Source: an uncultured Collinsella sp.
Lineage (GTDB): Bacteria > Actinomycetota > Coriobacteriia > Coriobacteriales > Coriobacteriaceae
Assembly (NCBI GenBank): GCA_902494295.1
Contig: CABUSL010000047.1
Span: forward strand, 1 to 12,713
DNA length: 12,713 nt
Direction of reading: 5' to 3'
The position numbers and the translations under genes are program-made. Each line of letters opens with the position of its first letter. The first letter of the stretch is position 1. The notes under the pieces are model-generated. The model made no database searches and was not told the DNA's origin. It was given only the letters and a program-made list of their open reading frames with translations. This document shows, one piece after another, positions 11,911-12,713 of the stretch.

Positions 11911-12713
11911 TACAGCTCGCCTCCCTTCCCGGCAAAATCGGGCGCGACGGAAAGCGCAGGCGCACCCGTGGCGGCATCGGCAAAGCCGCGCTCAAGGGCG
12001 CGGGCAAACGTGAGCAGCTGACGGTCCTTAAAGGCAGGTCCCACCAGCTGGGCAGAAACGGGCAGCTTGCTGTCCTCGCCCAGGCCCAGCGGCACCGAAA
12101 TGCCGCCGTTGCCGCAAATGTTGAGCGAAATGGTGTACAGGTCGGACAGGTACATCTGCGTGGGGTCGCTAATCTCGCCAAACTTAAAGGCCGTGCGCGG
12201 CGAGGCGGGCATGAGGATGGTGTCCACCTTGGCATACGCGGCGTCGTAGTCCTGCGTGATGAGCGTGCGGGCCTTTTGCGCGGCGTAGTAGTACTTGTCG
12301 TACACGCCCGAGCTCAGCAGGTAGGCGCCGAGCATCTGACGGCGCTTGGCCTCGGCGCCAAAGCCGTGGGCGCGCGAAAGCGAGCTCTGGTCGGACAGGT
12401 TGGCGCAGCCCTCCTCCTGATAGCCGTAGCGAATGCCGTCGAAGCGGGCCAGGTTGGAGAACGCCTCGGCCGGGCCGATGACGTAGTAGGCGGCGATGGC
12501 GGCGTCCAGGTGCGGCAGGTCGACCTCGACCAGCTCGGCACCTTGGTTCTGCAGCTCCTGGGCGGCGCGCTGAACAGCGGCCTTGACCTCGGGCGTCAGG
12601 CCCTCGGCCTCCATAAACGCGGGAATAATACCCACGCGCTTGCCCTCGATGCTGTCGTTGAGGTGCTCGGTAAAATCGACGGCGCAATCCTGGCTGGTGC
12701 AGTCGTACGGATC
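11910..12713 (-). CDS. gatA: aspartyl/glutamyl-tRNA amidotransferase subunit A, C-terminal part
   Basis: GatA is the glutaminase subunit that releases ammonia and channels it to GatB. Only the last 267 residues are present. The gene runs off the right edge in frame, beginning DPYDCTSQD, which corresponds to the conserved HDPxDSTS region after the amidase active site. The Ser-Ser-Lys catalytic triad and amidase signature lie outside the window, so catalytic competence cannot be judged. Recognisable features are KRVGIIPAF, the GTDAYYVIGPAEA-like segment (here AYYVIGPAEAFSNLARFDG), RRQMLGAYLLSSG, YDKYYYAAQKART and a PTRTAFKFG-like region (here SPRTAFKFGE). Near the end, SVPLGLGEDSKLPVSAQLVG matches the family's conserved C-terminal block. 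A start could be read at the GTG at 12635, but homology continues upstream to the window edge, so it is not the true start. The order gatA-gatB suggests gatC lies beyond the edge. Confidence 0.96.
   Translation of the reverse strand, partial: DPYDCTSQDCAVDFTEHLNDSIEGKRVGIIPAFMEAEGLTPEVKAAVQRAAQELQNQGAELVEVDLPHLDAAIAAYYVIGPAEAFSNLARFDGIRYGYQEEGCANLSDQSSLSRAHGFGAEAKRRQMLGAYLLSSGVYDKYYYAAQKARTLITQDYDAAYAKVDTILMPASPRTAFKFGEISDPTQMYLSDLYTISLNICGNGGISVPLGLGEDSKLPVSAQLVGPAFKDRQLLTFARALERGFADAATGAPALSVAPDFAGKGGEL

Noticed and set aside
10015..12021. 668-codon open frame on the plus strand opposite gatB
   Set aside because: It runs through the intergenic inverted repeat and antisense to gatB, has a shadow-like composition and no recognisable domain.

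Overview
The window looks like chromosomal DNA of a high-GC Gram-positive, most likely a gut actinobacterium of the Coriobacteriia (Collinsella-like). This placement is inferred from the fairly GC-rich coding sequence, the gatA-gatB pair with a cysteine-type zinc site in GatB, the tmRNA tag ending in ALAA, and the style of the metal and iron genes. No 16S or other decisive marker is present, so the genus is a judgement.

Layout from left to right. Positions 1-128 hold no gene but contain a strong hairpin terminator and a stray inverted copy of the tmRNA T-arm. A one-piece tmRNA gene (ssrA) lies at 129-492 on the minus strand. After a 237-base spacer comes a small helical protein of unknown function on the plus strand (730-1164). 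It converges, through a long shared hairpin, on a metal module read on the minus strand: a short membrane-anchored protein (3360-3605) followed by a P1B-type heavy-metal ATPase (1266-3341) whose usual CPC metal motif is replaced by YSCA. Upstream of that, also on the minus strand, are two adjacent half-ABC exporter-fold proteins (5509-7335, then 3751-5508). Their asymmetric D-loops resemble IrtAB/YbtPQ siderophore importers. A divergent AraC-family regulator (7450-8454) shares their promoter region, the arrangement seen in YbtA/YbtPQ-like loci.

The regulator converges on an AAA ATPase with a DUF4143 C-terminal domain (8519-9883, minus). That gene carries a striking 75-base double palindrome directly upstream of its ribosome binding site. 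The right end is housekeeping: gatB (10234-11910) and the C-terminal part of gatA (11910 to the window edge), overlapping by one base and encoding subunits of the tRNA-dependent amidotransferase. gatB is followed, four bases after its stop codon, by a 141-base element with 40-base inverted arms around an ordinary terminator hairpin.

The middle of the window (1266-8454) reads as a metal-homeostasis block: an AraC-controlled, probably iron-siderophore importer next to a metal-exporting ATPase. Short GTYAACC-like motifs recur in both promoter regions. The most unusual DNA is non-coding: the double palindrome before the DUF4143 gene, the long inverted repeat after gatB, and the tmRNA T-arm copy. 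All three are visible directly in the sequence; their roles are inferred.
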